DNA of 64,000 nucleotides from Paracoccus endophyticus (GTDB lineage: Bacteria > Pseudomonadota > Alphaproteobacteria > Rhodobacterales > Rhodobacteraceae), in assembly GCF_003286075.1 (NCBI RefSeq), contig NZ_QLUV01000001.1, forward strand, positions 62,001-126,000. Direction: 5' to 3'. The notes below the pieces were generated by a model. That model searched no databases. It was not told the origin of the DNA and saw only the letters and a program-made list of their open reading frames with translations. Numbering within the stretch: position 1 is the stretch's first letter; each line of letters opens with the position of its first letter. The translations under genes were made by a program, and so were the position numbers. Positions 8,072 through 17,897 of the stretch are shown one piece after another.

Positions 8072-9135
8072 CCCTGATTGAACGCGCGGGCCTTGCCGCG
8101 CTGCACCGGCTCGACCCGGAACGCGCGCACGATTGGTCACTGCGGGCGCTCGCCGCCGGTCTTGTGCCGGGACCGGGCGGCCCCTTCACCTCGCCACGGC
8201 TGGCCACCGATGTCGCCGGGCTGTCCCTGCCCAATCCCGTGGGCCTTGCCGCAGGCTACGACAAGAATGCCGTGGCGGTCGGCGCACTGGCCCGCGCCGG
8301 ATTCGGCTTTGTCGAAGTGGGCGCGGCCACGCCCCTGCCCCAGCCCGGCAATCCCAGGCCGCGGCTGTTCCGGCTGGCCGAGGACCGCGCGATCATCAAC
8401 CGCTTCGGCTTCAACAACGACGGCATCGACCGGATCGCCGCGCGTCTGGCGGCGCGCCGGCGGGGCACGGTTCCCGTGGGGCTGAACATCGGCGCCAACA
8501 AGGACAGCGCCGATCGCGCCGCCGACTTCGCCCGCGTCGCCGGACAGGCCGCCCCGGTGGCGGACTTCCTGACCATCAACGTCAGTTCACCCAACACGGA
8601 AAAGCTGCGCGACCTTCAGGGCGCGCGGGCGCTGGCGGCGCTGATCGCGGGCGTGCTGGCCGCGCGCGACGCATCGGGCGCGCGGCCCCCGGTCTTCGTC
8701 AAGATCGCCCCCGACCTCGACGAGGCCGCGTTGTCCGAACTGGCCGCCGTGCTGCGCGACAGCGGCGTGGACGGCGCCATCGCCACCAACACCACCCTGT
8801 CGCGCAGCGGCCTGACCTCGGCCCATGCGGCCCAGGCCGGGGGGTTGTCGGGGGCGCCGCTGTTCGACCTGTCGACCCGGCAGCTTGCGCGGCTTTATCG
8901 CCTGACGCAGGGCCGCCTGCCGATCATCGGCGTGGGCGGCATCGGCTCGGCCCAGCAGGCGTGGGACAAGATCGCCGCGGGCGCATCGGCGATCCAGGTC
9001 TACAGCGCGCTCATCTATCAGGGATTTTCTTTGGCCGACCGGATCGCGCGCGCGCTTGACGCGCGCCTGGCCGAACACGGCATCGGCCATCTGTCGCACC
9101 TGACCGGGCGCGACGCCGAACGCTGGGCGCGCTAG
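8068..9135 (+). CDS. pyrD: Dihydroorotate dehydrogenase (quinone), class 2
   Basis: PyrD oxidises dihydroorotate to orotate in pyrimidine synthesis, passing electrons via FMN to membrane ubiquinone. Class 2 is indicated by the N-terminal ~40-residue membrane-associating extension and the catalytic serine in [19 protein letters not shown]-site segments [37 protein letters not shown] and [17 protein letters not shown] are all present. The length of 355 residues is standard. The GTG start overlaps the preceding TGA (GTGA). The TAG stop overlaps the TAG stop of the convergent cysE, so the two genes share 4 bp at their 3' ends. Confidence 0.97.
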   Translation: MTLIERAGLAALHRLDPERAHDWSLRALAAGLVPGPGGPFTSPRLATDVAGLSLPNPVGLAAGYDKNAVAVGALARAGFGFVEVGAATPLPQPGNPRPRLFRLAEDRAIINRFGFNNDGIDRIAARLAARRRGTVPVGLNIGANKDSADRAADFARVAGQAAPVADFLTINVSSPNTEKLRDLQGARALAALIAGVLAARDASGARPPVFVKIAPDLDEAALSELAAVLRDSGVDGAIATNTTLSRSGLTSAHAAQAGGLSGAPLFDLSTRQLARLYRLTQGRLPIIGVGGIGSAQQAWDKIAAGASAIQVYSALIYQGFSLADRIARALDARLAEHGIGHLSHLTGRDAERWAR

Positions 9136-9959
9136 AAGACGTCGTCGAACCCCAGCAACTGGTTCATCACGTCCGAGGGCGCCGCGCAGCCCGCGTCGCC
9201 GATGATGCGGGCGGGCACCCCCGCCACCGTCTTGCAGGGCGGCACCTCGGCCAGCACGACGGACCCCGCCGCGATGCGGCTGTGATGGCCGACGCTGATG
9301 TTGCCCAGCACCTTCGCCCCGGCCCCGATCATCACCCCGTCGCCGATCTTGGGATGGCGGTCGCCGTCCTCCTTGCCGGTGCCGCCCAGCGTGACGGAAT
9401 GCAGCATCGACACGTCATTGCCGACCACGGCGGTCTCGCCGATCACGATGGAATGGGCGTGGTCGATCATCACCCCGGTCCCGATCCGCGCCGCGGGATG
9501 GATATCGACCCCGAACACCTCGGAACAGCGCATCTGCACGAAATACGCCATGTCGGTGCGCCCGCTGTTCCACAGCCAATGCCCGATGCGATAGGCCTGC
9601 AGCGCCTGAAAGCCCTTGAAGAACAACATCGGCTGCATCAGCCGATGGCAGGCGGGGTCGCGCTCGAACACCGCCTCAAGGTCGCGCCGCGCCGCCTGGG
9701 CCAGACGCGGCTCGCGCAGGTGGGCGTCGTCGGCGATCTCGCGCAGGATCTGCTCGGACATCTCGCCCGAGGCCAGCTTCAGCGAAAAGCGATAGCCCAG
9801 CGCCGCCTGAAACGTCGGATGGTGCAGCAGCCCGGCATGGATCAGCGCCCCCAGCAACGGCTCGTCCAGAACCGCGCGGCTCGCCTCCTCGCGGATGCGG
9901 TCCCACAGCGGCGCGTGTCCGGCTGCAGCGATCTGCTCCATGTCGCCCTGTCCATCCAT
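9132..9959 (-). CDS. cysE: Serine O-acetyltransferase
   Basis: CysE transfers acetyl from acetyl-CoA to L-serine, the first step of cysteine synthesis. The N-terminal helical domain ([10 protein letters not shown] ... [17 protein letters not shown]) is followed by left-handed beta-helix hexapeptide repeats: [42 protein letters not shown], then [11 protein letters not shown]. The tail ends GFDDVF; an Ile-terminated tail, which binds O-acetylserine sulfhydrylase in many species, is not present. Length is 275 residues. CGGAG precedes the ATG. The gene flanks the 3' end of the GTA cluster and points the same way, but has a 93-bp gap containing a hairpin. Confidence 0.95.
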   Translation of the reverse strand: MDGQGDMEQIAAAGHAPLWDRIREEASRAVLDEPLLGALIHAGLLHHPTFQAALGYRFSLKLASGEMSEQILREIADDAHLREPRLAQAARRDLEAVFERDPACHRLMQPMLFFKGFQALQAYRIGHWLWNSGRTDMAYFVQMRCSEVFGVDIHPAARIGTGVMIDHAHSIVIGETAVVGNDVSMLHSVTLGGTGKEDGDRHPKIGDGVMIGAGAKVLGNISVGHHSRIAAGSVVLAEVPPCKTVAGVPARIIGDAGCAAPSDVMNQLLGFDDVF

Positions 9960-10001
9960 CGCCGCACTCCGTATGACATGCGGCCTATTCTAGGTCAGGT
10001 T

Positions 10002-10027
10002 CGCGGCGGCGAAAAGCCACCGCCGCG
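10002..10027. terminator. Hairpin between the GTA cluster and cysE
   Basis: Perfect 8-bp inverted repeat CGCGGCGG/CCGCCGCG around a 10-base loop, just downstream of the last GTA-linked gene (minus strand) and upstream of cysE. There is no T-tract after the stem, so it may be a weak or rho-assisted terminator, or an mRNA 3'-end stabiliser. Confidence 0.3.
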
Positions 10028-10052
10028 GGTCGTGACAGGGGCGGGCTGCGCG

Positions 10053-10778
10053 TCAGGCCACCTCCTGCGGCAACCTCAGCTCCAGCCAGTGCACCGCCAG
10101 CCGGACCCTGCCCGAGGCGAACGCCCCGCCCACCGCCTGCATCCGCAGCGCCGTGGGGGTGTAGTACGCCATGGGCGCGGACAGCAGGCCCTGTCCCCAG
10201 GACCCCTGCGCCAGCCCCAGGCCCGAGCCGAAGCGCGTCCCCGCACCGGCGACCCCCAGCGACCAGCTGGTCAGCGTGCCCGTGATCGTCTGAACGACGC
10301 GTGCGGTGGCCCCGATCACCAGGACGTTGCCGGGAATGACGACGTCCGTCGTCAGCAGCGAGCCCGCCGTGACCGTCCATTCGCCCTCGGCGATGCCGGC
10401 CGACAGCCCGCCCCCGAACCGGCCCAGCGTCATGGCGCCTGCGACCCAGCGGGCGCCGTCGAACAGCGCGCCTGCACCCTCGTCAGTCACAAAGGCGTAC
10501 TGGCCGCGCTGCGGCACCGTGAAGACCCAGCCGCCGTTCGCGCCGGTTGCGATCTGCCCGGCGCGGCCCTGCCAGGCATCGGTCGCGCCCACCGGCACCC
10601 CCCAGCTGGCTCCGTCCGCGATCACCGGGGGCGGCGTCATGCGGCGCACCGATTCAAGCACCAGGTTCACCAGCCCGTCCAGCCGCATCATCGCATCGTT
10701 GACGGTGACGTGCTTTTGCGCCTGCGCCGGTTGCAACAGCGGCAGGCTGCAGCGTGCGGTAAGGGTCGTGTCAGCCAT
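10053..10778 (-). CDS. DUF2793 protein, distal gene of the GTA cluster
   Basis: A 241-residue DUF2793 protein. Its N-terminus (TARCSLPLLQPAQAQKHVTVNDAMMRLDGLVN) is the strongly conserved part of the family, followed by a WQGRAGQIATGANGGWVF ... YAFVTDEG segment. In Rhodobacter capsulatus the equivalent gene (rcc01699) lies downstream of the GTA operon. DUF2793 is also found in phage tail-fibre regions, so a role in the tail tip or receptor contact is plausible but unproven. ATG 10778 is preceded by AGGAG and overlaps the end of g15 by 8 nt, showing cotranslation with the GTA operon. Confidence 0.85.
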   Translation of the reverse strand: MADTTLTARCSLPLLQPAQAQKHVTVNDAMMRLDGLVNLVLESVRRMTPPPVIADGASWGVPVGATDAWQGRAGQIATGANGGWVFTVPQRGQYAFVTDEGAGALFDGARWVAGAMTLGRFGGGLSAGIAEGEWTVTAGSLLTTDVVIPGNVLVIGATARVVQTITGTLTSWSLGVAGAGTRFGSGLGLAQGSWGQGLLSAPMAYYTPTALRMQAVGGAFASGRVRLAVHWLELRLPQEVA

Positions 10779-13700
10779 CGATCGTTCTCCTGACAAACGG
10801 GCCCGGCCCGTAGACATCCGACAATTGCGCCACCTCGATGGTGAACGCGCCTTCCGCACGCGCAGAGTCCCAGGCCTGCTGCGGAATCTCGTGCTGCGGC
10901 TCGGCCACCGTCCGCTCGTAAAGCCGCGTCGCCCCGCGCATCAGCCGCACGACATAGCGCTCGGCGGCCTCGCCCAGCGGCACGTCCCAGCCCTCCCATC
11001 CGTCGCCGCCGACGCGGGTCCGCCGCGTCCAGCCGACCTGCCGGCCGGCCACGCTCAGATGACAGGGCGACAGCGGCCGCAGGCCCGCACCGGCAAAGGC
11101 ATGGGTCCGCTCGCGATAGCTGGGGTCGTCGGGCGCGCGGCTGGCGGGGCCGATGCGCCAATGGCGCACCATGCCGCGCGCATCGGGCGGCAGGTCGGCC
11201 TGTCGCGGCGCACCGTCGATCATCACCACGATGCTGCCGGCTGGCCAGACCTCGGGCATCAGGGCATCCGTCCCCGCCTGCCCGCGCAGCCGCATCCCGA
11301 TCTCCCACAGCCCCGGCGCGACCAGCTCGGCGCGGGCGAACTGGAACAGCTCCCAACGGTCGGGGGTGCCGTCGCCGATCGCCATCACGTTCGCCCCGGC
11401 CAGCAGCGCGGCGTCTGTCGCTGCGCGCAGTTGACCGCCCTTGAGCCGCACGCGCAGCGCCGGCCCCCGATCCCATACTCCTGCGCGCGCGGCCGCCAGC
11501 GGGCTGACGGTCACGCCCATGATGGCGCGGCGCGGCAGGGTCAGGTTCAGCGCGAACCCGCCTTGCTGCTCGGCCGAGGACCAGACCTGCACCGATCCCG
11601 GCCAGGGCGTCGCCGTGACCGCCAGGTGCGGCGCGTGCGCCACCTCGTTGCCGCGCATCAGCGGCAGGTCCAGGAACACCGGCCAGACTGGCACCGGCGG
11701 CTGGAACGCCCTGATCGCGGGCGCCTCGCCCTCGACGGGCGCGGGGCGGTACAGCCCCGGCTCGACCCGCACCGCGTCCACGGTGATCGCGCCCGCACGC
11801 TCGACCCGGTCGATGCGCCAGCGCTGGCCCGGGCCGCCACCCTCGGCCAAGCGCACCACATCCCCCGGCCGCAGCCCCCCCCGGGACGGCGGCAGCGCCA
11901 GCCGGGCGCTGTCGCGGGCCACGCCCGCCTCGGCCAGCCAGCGGGCCGCGATGGCATGGCCCTCGGCGCGCGTCAGGCTCATCGGCAGGTCACTGTCCGA
12001 CACGGTCGCGGCCGAGGCGTCGGGCAGCATGGTCTCGGCCGTTCGCACGGTGTAATCCGCCCCCGCCTCGACGTGGCTGACCCGCACCCGGCCCACCAGC
12101 TCGGGATCGGGGGCGCGGCTGATCTCAAGCCCCCGCAGGTCGTCGGTCAACGCCAGGTCGGCCGGTCCCAGCTCGGCGGTAACCCGGCCGGCCCGCATGA
12201 CAAAGGCCAACACGCCATCGCGCTCGACCGCATCGAAGCCGTGGGCCAGCATCAAGGGCTGCAACGCCGCGCGTCCGGTTTCTCCGCCGCCCAGCGCATA
12301 TCCCCGGACGACGCCCGACAGGCCCGCGACGTCAAAGGCCGCGACCCCCGCCGCGCGGCAGATCTCGGCCACGACATCGGCCAGCGGCACCGCGCCTGCG
12401 CGGCCGTTCAGCCAGTGGCCGCGTTCCCAGGCCGGGCCGTCCGACCACAGGTCGCCTCGGCTGGGGAATGCCGGAAACGGCCGCGCGTCCCAGCACCACA
12501 CATGCGCCCGGTCCAGATCGACCATCCGCCCGCCCGCAGGCGTGGCCGGGTTGTTGTCGGGGTCGGCCCAGTATCCCGTCACCGCGGCGACATAGGCGGC
12601 CTGCAATGCGTCGTCGCGCCGCCCGCTGGAATACCACGGCAGCATCGACTCGCTGCTCATCGCATCCAGGAACTTGTTGGGCTGGTTCGTGGCCTTGTCC
12701 AGGGCCGCGCAGCCGTATTCCGTGAACCAGATCGGCTTCGACCGCGGCAGCCAGGGGGTCGGCGCGGCGGCCCGCACGCCGTCGGCCCCGCGTTCGTGGT
12801 GTGGACGGGACCACCAGTTGCGGATGTCCTTGTAGCGCCAGACCCACGGCTCGCCCCAGTGGTCCTCGATGGGCGTGCGGCGCTGCGCCTCGCGGTGCGC
12901 GTCGTTCTGGTAATACCAGTCGTACCCCTCGCCGCCGCAGACGTTGGCGCGCAGATACGCCGGATTGTCGATCCGGCCCCATCCGGCGTCCGCGTGATCC
13001 TCGCCGTCCCGCCAGTCCGACAGCGGCATGTAGTTGTCGATGCCGACGAAATCGATGGCCTCGTCGGCCCACAGCGGGTCCAGGTGATAGCGCAGCTCGC
13101 CCCCGCCGGGATGATGGCCGAAGTATTCGGACCAGTCCGCGGCATAGCTCAGCTTGACCGCCGACCCCAGGATCGCGCGCACGTCGCCTGCCAGCGCGCG
13201 CAAGGCCTGAACGGCGGGATAGCGGCCGGCGCCGTCCCGGATCTGGGTCAGCCCGATCATCTCGGACCCGATCAGGAAGCTGTCGATGCCCCCCGCCAGC
13301 GCGCACAGATGCGCGTAATGCAGGATGAACCGGCGGTATGACCACTCATCAGGTCCCTCATACGTCACGCGCCCGTCGCGGATGCGGAAATCCGTCGCCG
13401 CGGCCTGCCCGAAAAAGGCGGCGACCTCGGCCGCGGCGGCGGGGGTGCCGTCCGGGCTGCCCGCGCGCCCTGCGGCGACGGATGTGGTGATCCGCCCGCG
13501 CCACGGCATCACCGGCTGGTGGGCAGACCCGGTCCAGGGGTCGGCCCGGCCGTTGCCCTCGGTCTGCTCCATCAGGATAAAGGGATAGAACACCGCGCGC
13601 CGCCCGGATGCCGCGATGGCGCGCAGCGCCTCGATGACCGACTGGTCGGTGGGCGTCCCGCCATAGATCGGCCTGCCGTCGCGACGCGCGACCTCGACGG

Positions 13701-14646
13701 CATCGTCCCGGTCGATGCCGCCGGCGCGCCACGCCATCTCGTCGCCCTCGGCGTCGCGCTGCTCGACCTTGGGGCGCAGCGTGCAGTGCCCGGCCCGCAG
13801 GTCATCGCCGAACCAGGACACCACCAGCGACACCGACCCCACGCGCGGCAGTTCTCGCCCCAGCGTCTCCAGCGAGACCTGGAAATCCGTGCCCCCCATC
13901 GGCGTGTTGCGGTTGACGATCCGCGTCTCGCCCAGGTCCAGATCCTGCGACACCTGCGTGGTCGCCAACGTGTACTCGCCCGTGCCCGGGATCATCGCCA
14001 CTGCCCGGACCTGCCGCGACAGGCCTGCACCGCCTGCCGCCGCACGCGTCACCTCAAAGCTCAGCTGCGGCACGCGGTTGCCCCAACGCTCCAGAGCCAG
14101 CTCCTCCAGCACGACATAGGCGACGCCGCGATAGGCCGGCGCGGCCTCGCCCTCGTGCGCGGCAATGCAGGGGTCGGGCAGCTGAGTCTCGTCGCCGCGA
14201 TAGACCCGCAGGTTCAGGTCGCCCGCCGCGACCTCCTCGCCATCCGCCCAGACGCGCCCCACCCCAAGGATCGGCCCCTCGCACAAGGCCAGCGCCAGGC
14301 TGAGGCGGTACGAGATCTCCCTGACCGTCGGCCCCGAGCCCTTGCCCCCGGACTGGGTCGAGCTGATTTCCTCGACGGGCGAGGCCCAGATGACGTGCCC
14401 CGGAACGCGCATCTGCCCCCAAAGCCGGGCGATCGGGGCGCCCTCGCCCGCCGTCTGCAGGCGCAGCCGGTCGATGCGGCCCGTCTCGACGGGACGCGAG
14501 CCGCCGCCCAGCAGACGCTGATCAATCGCGCGGCCGACCGTGGCGCCCACGGCGCGGCCGATCACGGCGCCGGTCAGGCCCATGACGGTTCCCCCGAAGC
14601 CTGCGCCGATCGACGCGCCTGCCGCCGCCAGCAGAATGGTGGCCAT
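10771..14646 (-). CDS. GTA tail-tip protein g15 ('megatron', TIM-barrel containing)
   Basis: A 1291-residue protein matching GTA ORFg15 (rcc01698), the large tail-fibre/host-contact protein that forms the tip of the R. capsulatus particle. The N-terminus MATILLAAAGASIGAGFGG is a glycine-rich hydrophobic segment typical of the family. The centre (about residues 430-780) is the GTA TIM-barrel/glycoside-hydrolase-like domain, with DFVGIDNYMPLSDWRDG and PIWFTEYGCAALDKATNQPNKF. Phage tail protein repeats follow and a fibronectin-like region ends the protein. AAGGGAGAGAGGGCG precedes ATG 14646. It is intact with no frameshift. It sits 65 bp after g14 and overlaps the DUF2793 gene downstream. Confidence 0.93.
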   Translation of the reverse strand: MATILLAAAGASIGAGFGGTVMGLTGAVIGRAVGATVGRAIDQRLLGGGSRPVETGRIDRLRLQTAGEGAPIARLWGQMRVPGHVIWASPVEEISSTQSGGKGSGPTVREISYRLSLALALCEGPILGVGRVWADGEEVAAGDLNLRVYRGDETQLPDPCIAAHEGEAAPAYRGVAYVVLEELALERWGNRVPQLSFEVTRAAAGGAGLSRQVRAVAMIPGTGEYTLATTQVSQDLDLGETRIVNRNTPMGGTDFQVSLETLGRELPRVGSVSLVVSWFGDDLRAGHCTLRPKVEQRDAEGDEMAWRAGGIDRDDAVEVARRDGRPIYGGTPTDQSVIEALRAIAASGRRAVFYPFILMEQTEGNGRADPWTGSAHQPVMPWRGRITTSVAAGRAGSPDGTPAAAAEVAAFFGQAAATDFRIRDGRVTYEGPDEWSYRRFILHYAHLCALAGGIDSFLIGSEMIGLTQIRDGAGRYPAVQALRALAGDVRAILGSAVKLSYAADWSEYFGHHPGGGELRYHLDPLWADEAIDFVGIDNYMPLSDWRDGEDHADAGWGRIDNPAYLRANVCGGEGYDWYYQNDAHREAQRRTPIEDHWGEPWVWRYKDIRNWWSRPHHERGADGVRAAAPTPWLPRSKPIWFTEYGCAALDKATNQPNKFLDAMSSESMLPWYSSGRRDDALQAAYVAAVTGYWADPDNNPATPAGGRMVDLDRAHVWCWDARPFPAFPSRGDLWSDGPAWERGHWLNGRAGAVPLADVVAEICRAAGVAAFDVAGLSGVVRGYALGGGETGRAALQPLMLAHGFDAVERDGVLAFVMRAGRVTAELGPADLALTDDLRGLEISRAPDPELVGRVRVSHVEAGADYTVRTAETMLPDASAATVSDSDLPMSLTRAEGHAIAARWLAEAGVARDSARLALPPSRGGLRPGDVVRLAEGGGPGQRWRIDRVERAGAITVDAVRVEPGLYRPAPVEGEAPAIRAFQPPVPVWPVFLDLPLMRGNEVAHAPHLAVTATPWPGSVQVWSSAEQQGGFALNLTLPRRAIMGVTVSPLAAARAGVWDRGPALRVRLKGGQLRAATDAALLAGANVMAIGDGTPDRWELFQFARAELVAPGLWEIGMRLRGQAGTDALMPEVWPAGSIVVMIDGAPRQADLPPDARGMVRHWRIGPASRAPDDPSYRERTHAFAGAGLRPLSPCHLSVAGRQVGWTRRTRVGGDGWEGWDVPLGEAAERYVVRLMRGATRLYERTVAEPQHEIPQQAWDSARAEGAFTIEVAQLSDVYGPGPFVRRTIDG

Positions 14647-14711
14647 CGCCCTCTCTCCCTTGATTGCTCGTCCGGCCGGATTCGGCCTGCCTGTCGCGCG
14701 CTGCCGCGGTC

Positions 14712-15173
14712 TCAGTCCTGGCGTGTCGCCCCGCCCTGCCCCTGATCGGGCCACGCAAAGCGCGCCACGATCCGCGCCCGCCATGGCGCGGACAGCGGGC
14801 TTTCCACGACGCCATGCCGGTCATAGGCATGAACAAAGCTCGCCGCCTCGTTCAGCCCGGCGCGGATGCCAAGATGCTTGGCCACGGCGCCCGGGCGCAT
14901 GCGGAACAGCAGCACCTCGCCCGCCGCCTCGGGCGCCTCTGCGGGCACCGGCCGCAGGGTGCGCAGCGCCGCCGACCACAGCAGCTCGGTCCCGCCCGTC
15001 TCGCCCCAGTCGGGGGTATAGGCGGGCACCGCCTCGGGCTCGTGCCCGTAGATCATGCGCCAGACCCCGCGCACCAGCCCCAGGCAGTCGGTCCCCGCCC
15101 CGCGGGCCGAGCCCTGGTGCACATAGGGTGTCCCGATCCAGGCGCGCGCCGCCTCGACGGCCCGCACGCTCAC
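14712..15173 (-). CDS. GTA g14, NlpC/P60 family cell-wall peptidase
   Basis: A 153-residue NlpC/P60 peptidase equivalent to ORFg14 (rcc01697), thought to cut peptidoglycan peptide cross-links of the recipient as the tail passes through. The catalytic Cys is in GTDCLGLVRGVW; the His is in KHLGIRAGLN. The protein begins VSVRAVEAARAWIGTPYVHQG. It starts with GTG that overlaps the TGA of g13 (GTGA), so expression is coupled. Confidence 0.92.
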   Translation of the reverse strand: MSVRAVEAARAWIGTPYVHQGSARGAGTDCLGLVRGVWRMIYGHEPEAVPAYTPDWGETGGTELLWSAALRTLRPVPAEAPEAAGEVLLFRMRPGAVAKHLGIRAGLNEAASFVHAYDRHGVVESPLSAPWRARIVARFAWPDQGQGGATRQD

Positions 15174-16015
15174 TGCCGGCCCCCCGTCGCCTGCGGCGCG
15201 ACCATCCAGTCCTCGGGCGGCAGATGCGGAAAGCCCCGAAAGTTGAGGTGGTTGAGGAACTTCAGCCGGCAGGTCCGGGCGCGCTTGTCGCAGCCCGCCT
15301 CCAGCCGGACCCGGTCGCCCACACCGGGCGAACGCCCCGGCGCGGCCCACAGCTCGACCAGGCGGGCGCCGTCGGGGCGGGGACGGTCAATCTTGATGGC
15401 CGCGCCCAGACCAGCGCCCGCGCCGTCCAGCAGCGTCAGGCGGCCGTGCGCGAACCAGTCGGTGTCGTGACCCGCGACGCCCCGCAGCACCAGCCGTGCG
15501 CCATCCTCCTCGACCTCCGCGACCTCGCCCTCGGCGTGATAGCCCTCGCGGCCGGTGTCGAACCGGCACAGCGCATCGCCCAGACGGGCCGAACAGCGCG
15601 CATGGAACACCCGCCCCTGCGGGACGTTCAGCGCCTCGGCAAGGCCGCGCAACTCGGCGCGGAACGCGCCGTTGCCGCGCGCGACCTCGCCCAGGTGGCC
15701 GCGGAACACCAGCCGGCGCCGGGTGGGCGACCGCCAGTCCACCTCCCACAGCCGCACCTCGGCCCCGTCCCAGCGGCCCGCCATCAGGTCGGTTTCGGTG
15801 ATGGCGTCGTCCGACAGGACGCCCTGTGCCTCGGTGTTGTCCACAGACAGGCCCAGCCCCTGCACAACCGCCCGCGCCGTCAGCCCGGCGTCGGGGCGAA
15901 AGCTCACCCCCTCGAAAGCCAGGGTGGCATCGTGGTCGGTGAACCCCAGCACCATCCCGTCGCGACGGGCAATCGCCCAGGCGCGCGCGGTGGTCGTCGT
16001 GCGGTCGGCGCTCAC
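15170..16015 (-). CDS. GTA g13, DUF2163 tail hub protein
   Basis: A 281-residue DUF2163 protein equivalent to ORFg13 (rcc01696), the tail hub in the R. capsulatus particle structure. Typical segments are RRDGMVLGFTDHDATLAFEG near the N-terminus and a C-terminal Cys-rich part: FHARCSARLGDALC and EAGCDKRARTCRLKF ending HLPPEDWMVAP. GTA hub proteins bind an iron-sulfur cluster; four Cys are visible here and could serve that role (inference). GTG start overlaps the stop of g12. Confidence 0.92.
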   Translation of the reverse strand: MSADRTTTTARAWAIARRDGMVLGFTDHDATLAFEGVSFRPDAGLTARAVVQGLGLSVDNTEAQGVLSDDAITETDLMAGRWDGAEVRLWEVDWRSPTRRRLVFRGHLGEVARGNGAFRAELRGLAEALNVPQGRVFHARCSARLGDALCRFDTGREGYHAEGEVAEVEEDGARLVLRGVAGHDTDWFAHGRLTLLDGAGAGLGAAIKIDRPRPDGARLVELWAAPGRSPGVGDRVRLEAGCDKRARTCRLKFLNHLNFRGFPHLPPEDWMVAPQATGGRQ

Positions 16016-16647
16016 AGCCGCACCTCGACGACCGGGACCTGCGGCACGTCGCCCGCCTGAAAGGACGAGACGGACACCGCGATCCGGTCCGTGTCGAACC
16101 GCACCGGCACGTCGAACTCGAACCCCGCCGTCACCGGCGCGTCCGTGACGGGGGCATCCGCGAAGGTGACGATTCCCGTCGAAAGGTCCACGTCGAAGTC
16201 GATCGTCTCGATCTTCACGACGCCGCCAAGGGCCACCCTGACGGTGCCCTCCACCGGCTTGACGATCGGCCGGCGGTAGCTTGCCGGACCCGAGGCATAG
16301 AGCTTGGACAGGGGAAAGCTGACCCTCTGCCCGTCGCCGCGCCCGATCACCTGATCCGCGGCCGAAACGGCCCGGCTGGGCACGCAGGACTTGTGGTCCG
16401 CCCAGTCCTTCCAGCGAAAGGCGTGCAGCTGGCCCCCTCGGGCCTCGAAGAACGCGATCACCGTCGCCACATCGTCCAGCGACCGCAGCCCGACCCCCGC
16501 GTCATAGCGGCGGCGCGAATGGGCCCAGGCGCTGTTGCGCTCCTCGAACCCGTTGGTCAGGGTGACGATCTCGGTGCGCCGCTCGGGGCCACCGACCGAT
16601 CCGCGCGACAGGGTCGCCGGAAAGCGGATGTCGTGAAATGCCATCAT
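16012..16647 (-). CDS. GTA g12, DUF2460 distal tail protein
   Basis: A 211-residue DUF2460 protein equivalent to ORFg12 (rcc01695), the distal tail protein joining the tail tube to the hub. Hallmarks: FHDIRFPATLSRGSVGGPER, NSAWAHSRRRYDAGVG, AFRWKDWADH and FEFDVPVRFDTDRI. AAAGGAACGC precedes the ATG pair at 16647/16644; I give the first. The start overlaps the end of g11. Confidence 0.93.
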   Translation of the reverse strand: MMAFHDIRFPATLSRGSVGGPERRTEIVTLTNGFEERNSAWAHSRRRYDAGVGLRSLDDVATVIAFFEARGGQLHAFRWKDWADHKSCVPSRAVSAADQVIGRGDGQRVSFPLSKLYASGPASYRRPIVKPVEGTVRVALGGVVKIETIDFDVDLSTGIVTFADAPVTDAPVTAGFEFDVPVRFDTDRIAVSVSSFQAGDVPQVPVVEVRL

Positions 16648-17303
16648 GCGTTCCTTTCGCCGCGTGCCAGCGCCCGGCCAAGCGTGGCGGCGATCTGGCT
16701 CTGGCTGCGCTGGAACCCCGCCACGTCGGGCGAGGTCACGTTGAAGGTGACGTTGACCGCGCGACCGCCCGCGCCGGCCGCGGCGACGCCCAGCCGCCCG
16801 TCGGCGCCCCGGCGCAACGGCATGATCGCCTCGGGTCCGGCCTCGCCCATCAGGCCGGTCGCCCCGCGCATGGGAAAATGCGTGGGCTGGCTGACCACGC
16901 CGCCCCGCGCAAAGGGCACCACCCGCCCCTGGCTGAAGGCCGCGCCGTCCGCAAAGGGCAGGGCGCCCGCGACCATGCCGCTGACCCCCTGCGCCAGGGC
17001 GCCGGCCACGGCCTGGTGGACCGGCTTCATGGCGGCCGCGAACACCGTGTCCGCCATGCTCGACGCGATCCCCTTCAGCGCGTCCGACAGCCGCACCCCG
17101 TCGAAGACGACGCCCTCGAAGGCGCGGCGCAGCCCGCCGCTGAACCCCGAGGTCAGCGTCGTCACCTCGCGGCCTGTCTGGCTCATCGCCTGGGACAGCC
17201 GCGCAAGCTCTGCCTGAAAGCTGGCGGTCACCTGGCCGGTCTGGTCCAGCCGCTCGCCCAGACGATCGACCCCGTCCCGATTGCCTGAAAATCCGTCCGA
17301 CAT
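16644..17303 (-). CDS. GTA g11, tail tape-measure protein
   Basis: A 219-residue tape-measure-type protein equivalent to ORFg11 (rcc01694). The N-terminal half is helical (LGERLDQTGQVTASFQAEL). The C-terminal half carries the phage tape-measure motif HFPMRGATGLMGEAGPEAIMPL followed by VNVTFNVTSPDVAGFQRSQSQ. It is far shorter than siphophage tape measures, as expected for the short GTA tail. AGGGAGAAAACGG precedes ATG 17303. 58 bp separate it from g10.1. Confidence 0.9.
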   Translation of the reverse strand: MSDGFSGNRDGVDRLGERLDQTGQVTASFQAELARLSQAMSQTGREVTTLTSGFSGGLRRAFEGVVFDGVRLSDALKGIASSMADTVFAAAMKPVHQAVAGALAQGVSGMVAGALPFADGAAFSQGRVVPFARGGVVSQPTHFPMRGATGLMGEAGPEAIMPLRRGADGRLGVAAAGAGGRAVNVTFNVTSPDVAGFQRSQSQIAATLGRALARGERNA

Positions 17304-17361
17304 CCGTTTTCTCCCTGCAACGACAAGGGGGGCCGCCCGGCCCCCCACCTGCGATTGGCGC

Positions 17362-17574
17362 TCAGGCGTCCGGGAACCGCGCCATCAGCGCATCAAGCCG
17401 CGCGCGGCTCATGGCCCCGCCGGCGTGCGCGCCGGTGTCGATGCCCAGCATCAGGGCCAGCTCGGCCGGGGTCAGGTCCCAGAACTCGGCCGGCTTCAGC
17501 CCCCGCCCGACGATCCCGGCCCGCATCAGCCCGCCCCAGTCCAGCCCGGGGCGCGGCGCGTTCGGGGCGCTCAT
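17362..17574 (-). CDS. GTA g10.1, tail assembly chaperone-like protein
   Basis: A 70-residue protein matching the small ORF between g10 and g11 in GTA clusters (rcc01693; phage tail assembly chaperone family). The family pattern GLKPAEFWDLTPAELALMLG is clear. Its ATG overlaps the TGA of g10 by 4 nt. In phages such paired chaperone genes lie just before the tape-measure gene, as here. Confidence 0.85.
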   Translation of the reverse strand: MSAPNAPRPGLDWGGLMRAGIVGRGLKPAEFWDLTPAELALMLGIDTGAHAGGAMSRARLDALMARFPDA

Positions 17575-17897
17575 CCGGCGGGCAGGGCCGGGCCGCGGAA
17601 CGCCAGTGCCAGCAACTCGGCCGCCAGACGCGCGGCCTCGACCGGGCCGCCGCCGATCTCGACCGTCATCAGGTCGTCCGCCGTGCCCTGCCAGCCGCCG
17701 GCGCGCAGCCCCGCGACCAGCACCGCGATCACGTCGCGGCTGGCGAACCGGCCGCTTTCGAACCGCTCGATCACGCCCACCAGGCTGTCGGCGCCCAAGG
17801 TCGCCTCCAGCGCGGCCAGCGCGCCCAGCGTCAGCCGGGCCACGCGCCGCTCGCCCCCCAGCCAGACGGCGACCTCTCCGCGATGCGGGTTGGCCAT
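17571..17897 (-). CDS. GTA g10, gene transfer agent family protein
   Basis: A 108-residue protein equivalent to ORFg10 (rcc01692). It begins MANPHRGEVAVWLGGERRVARLTLGALAALE, the usual motif of the GTA g10 family, thought to act as a tail chaperone. ATG 17897 shares a base with the stop of the tail-tube gene. A GTG directly before it gives one extra residue and is unlikely. Confidence 0.88.
   Translation of the reverse strand: MANPHRGEVAVWLGGERRVARLTLGALAALEATLGADSLVGVIERFESGRFASRDVIAVLVAGLRAGGWQGTADDLMTVEIGGGPVEAARLAAELLALAFRGPALPAG

Noticed and set aside
10306..13341. Very long plus-strand frames (up to ~1000 codons) opposite the GTA tail genes
   Set aside because: High GC makes stop codons rare on the antisense strand. 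These frames are His/Arg/Pro/Gln-rich, have no domains and lie opposite well-identified genes.
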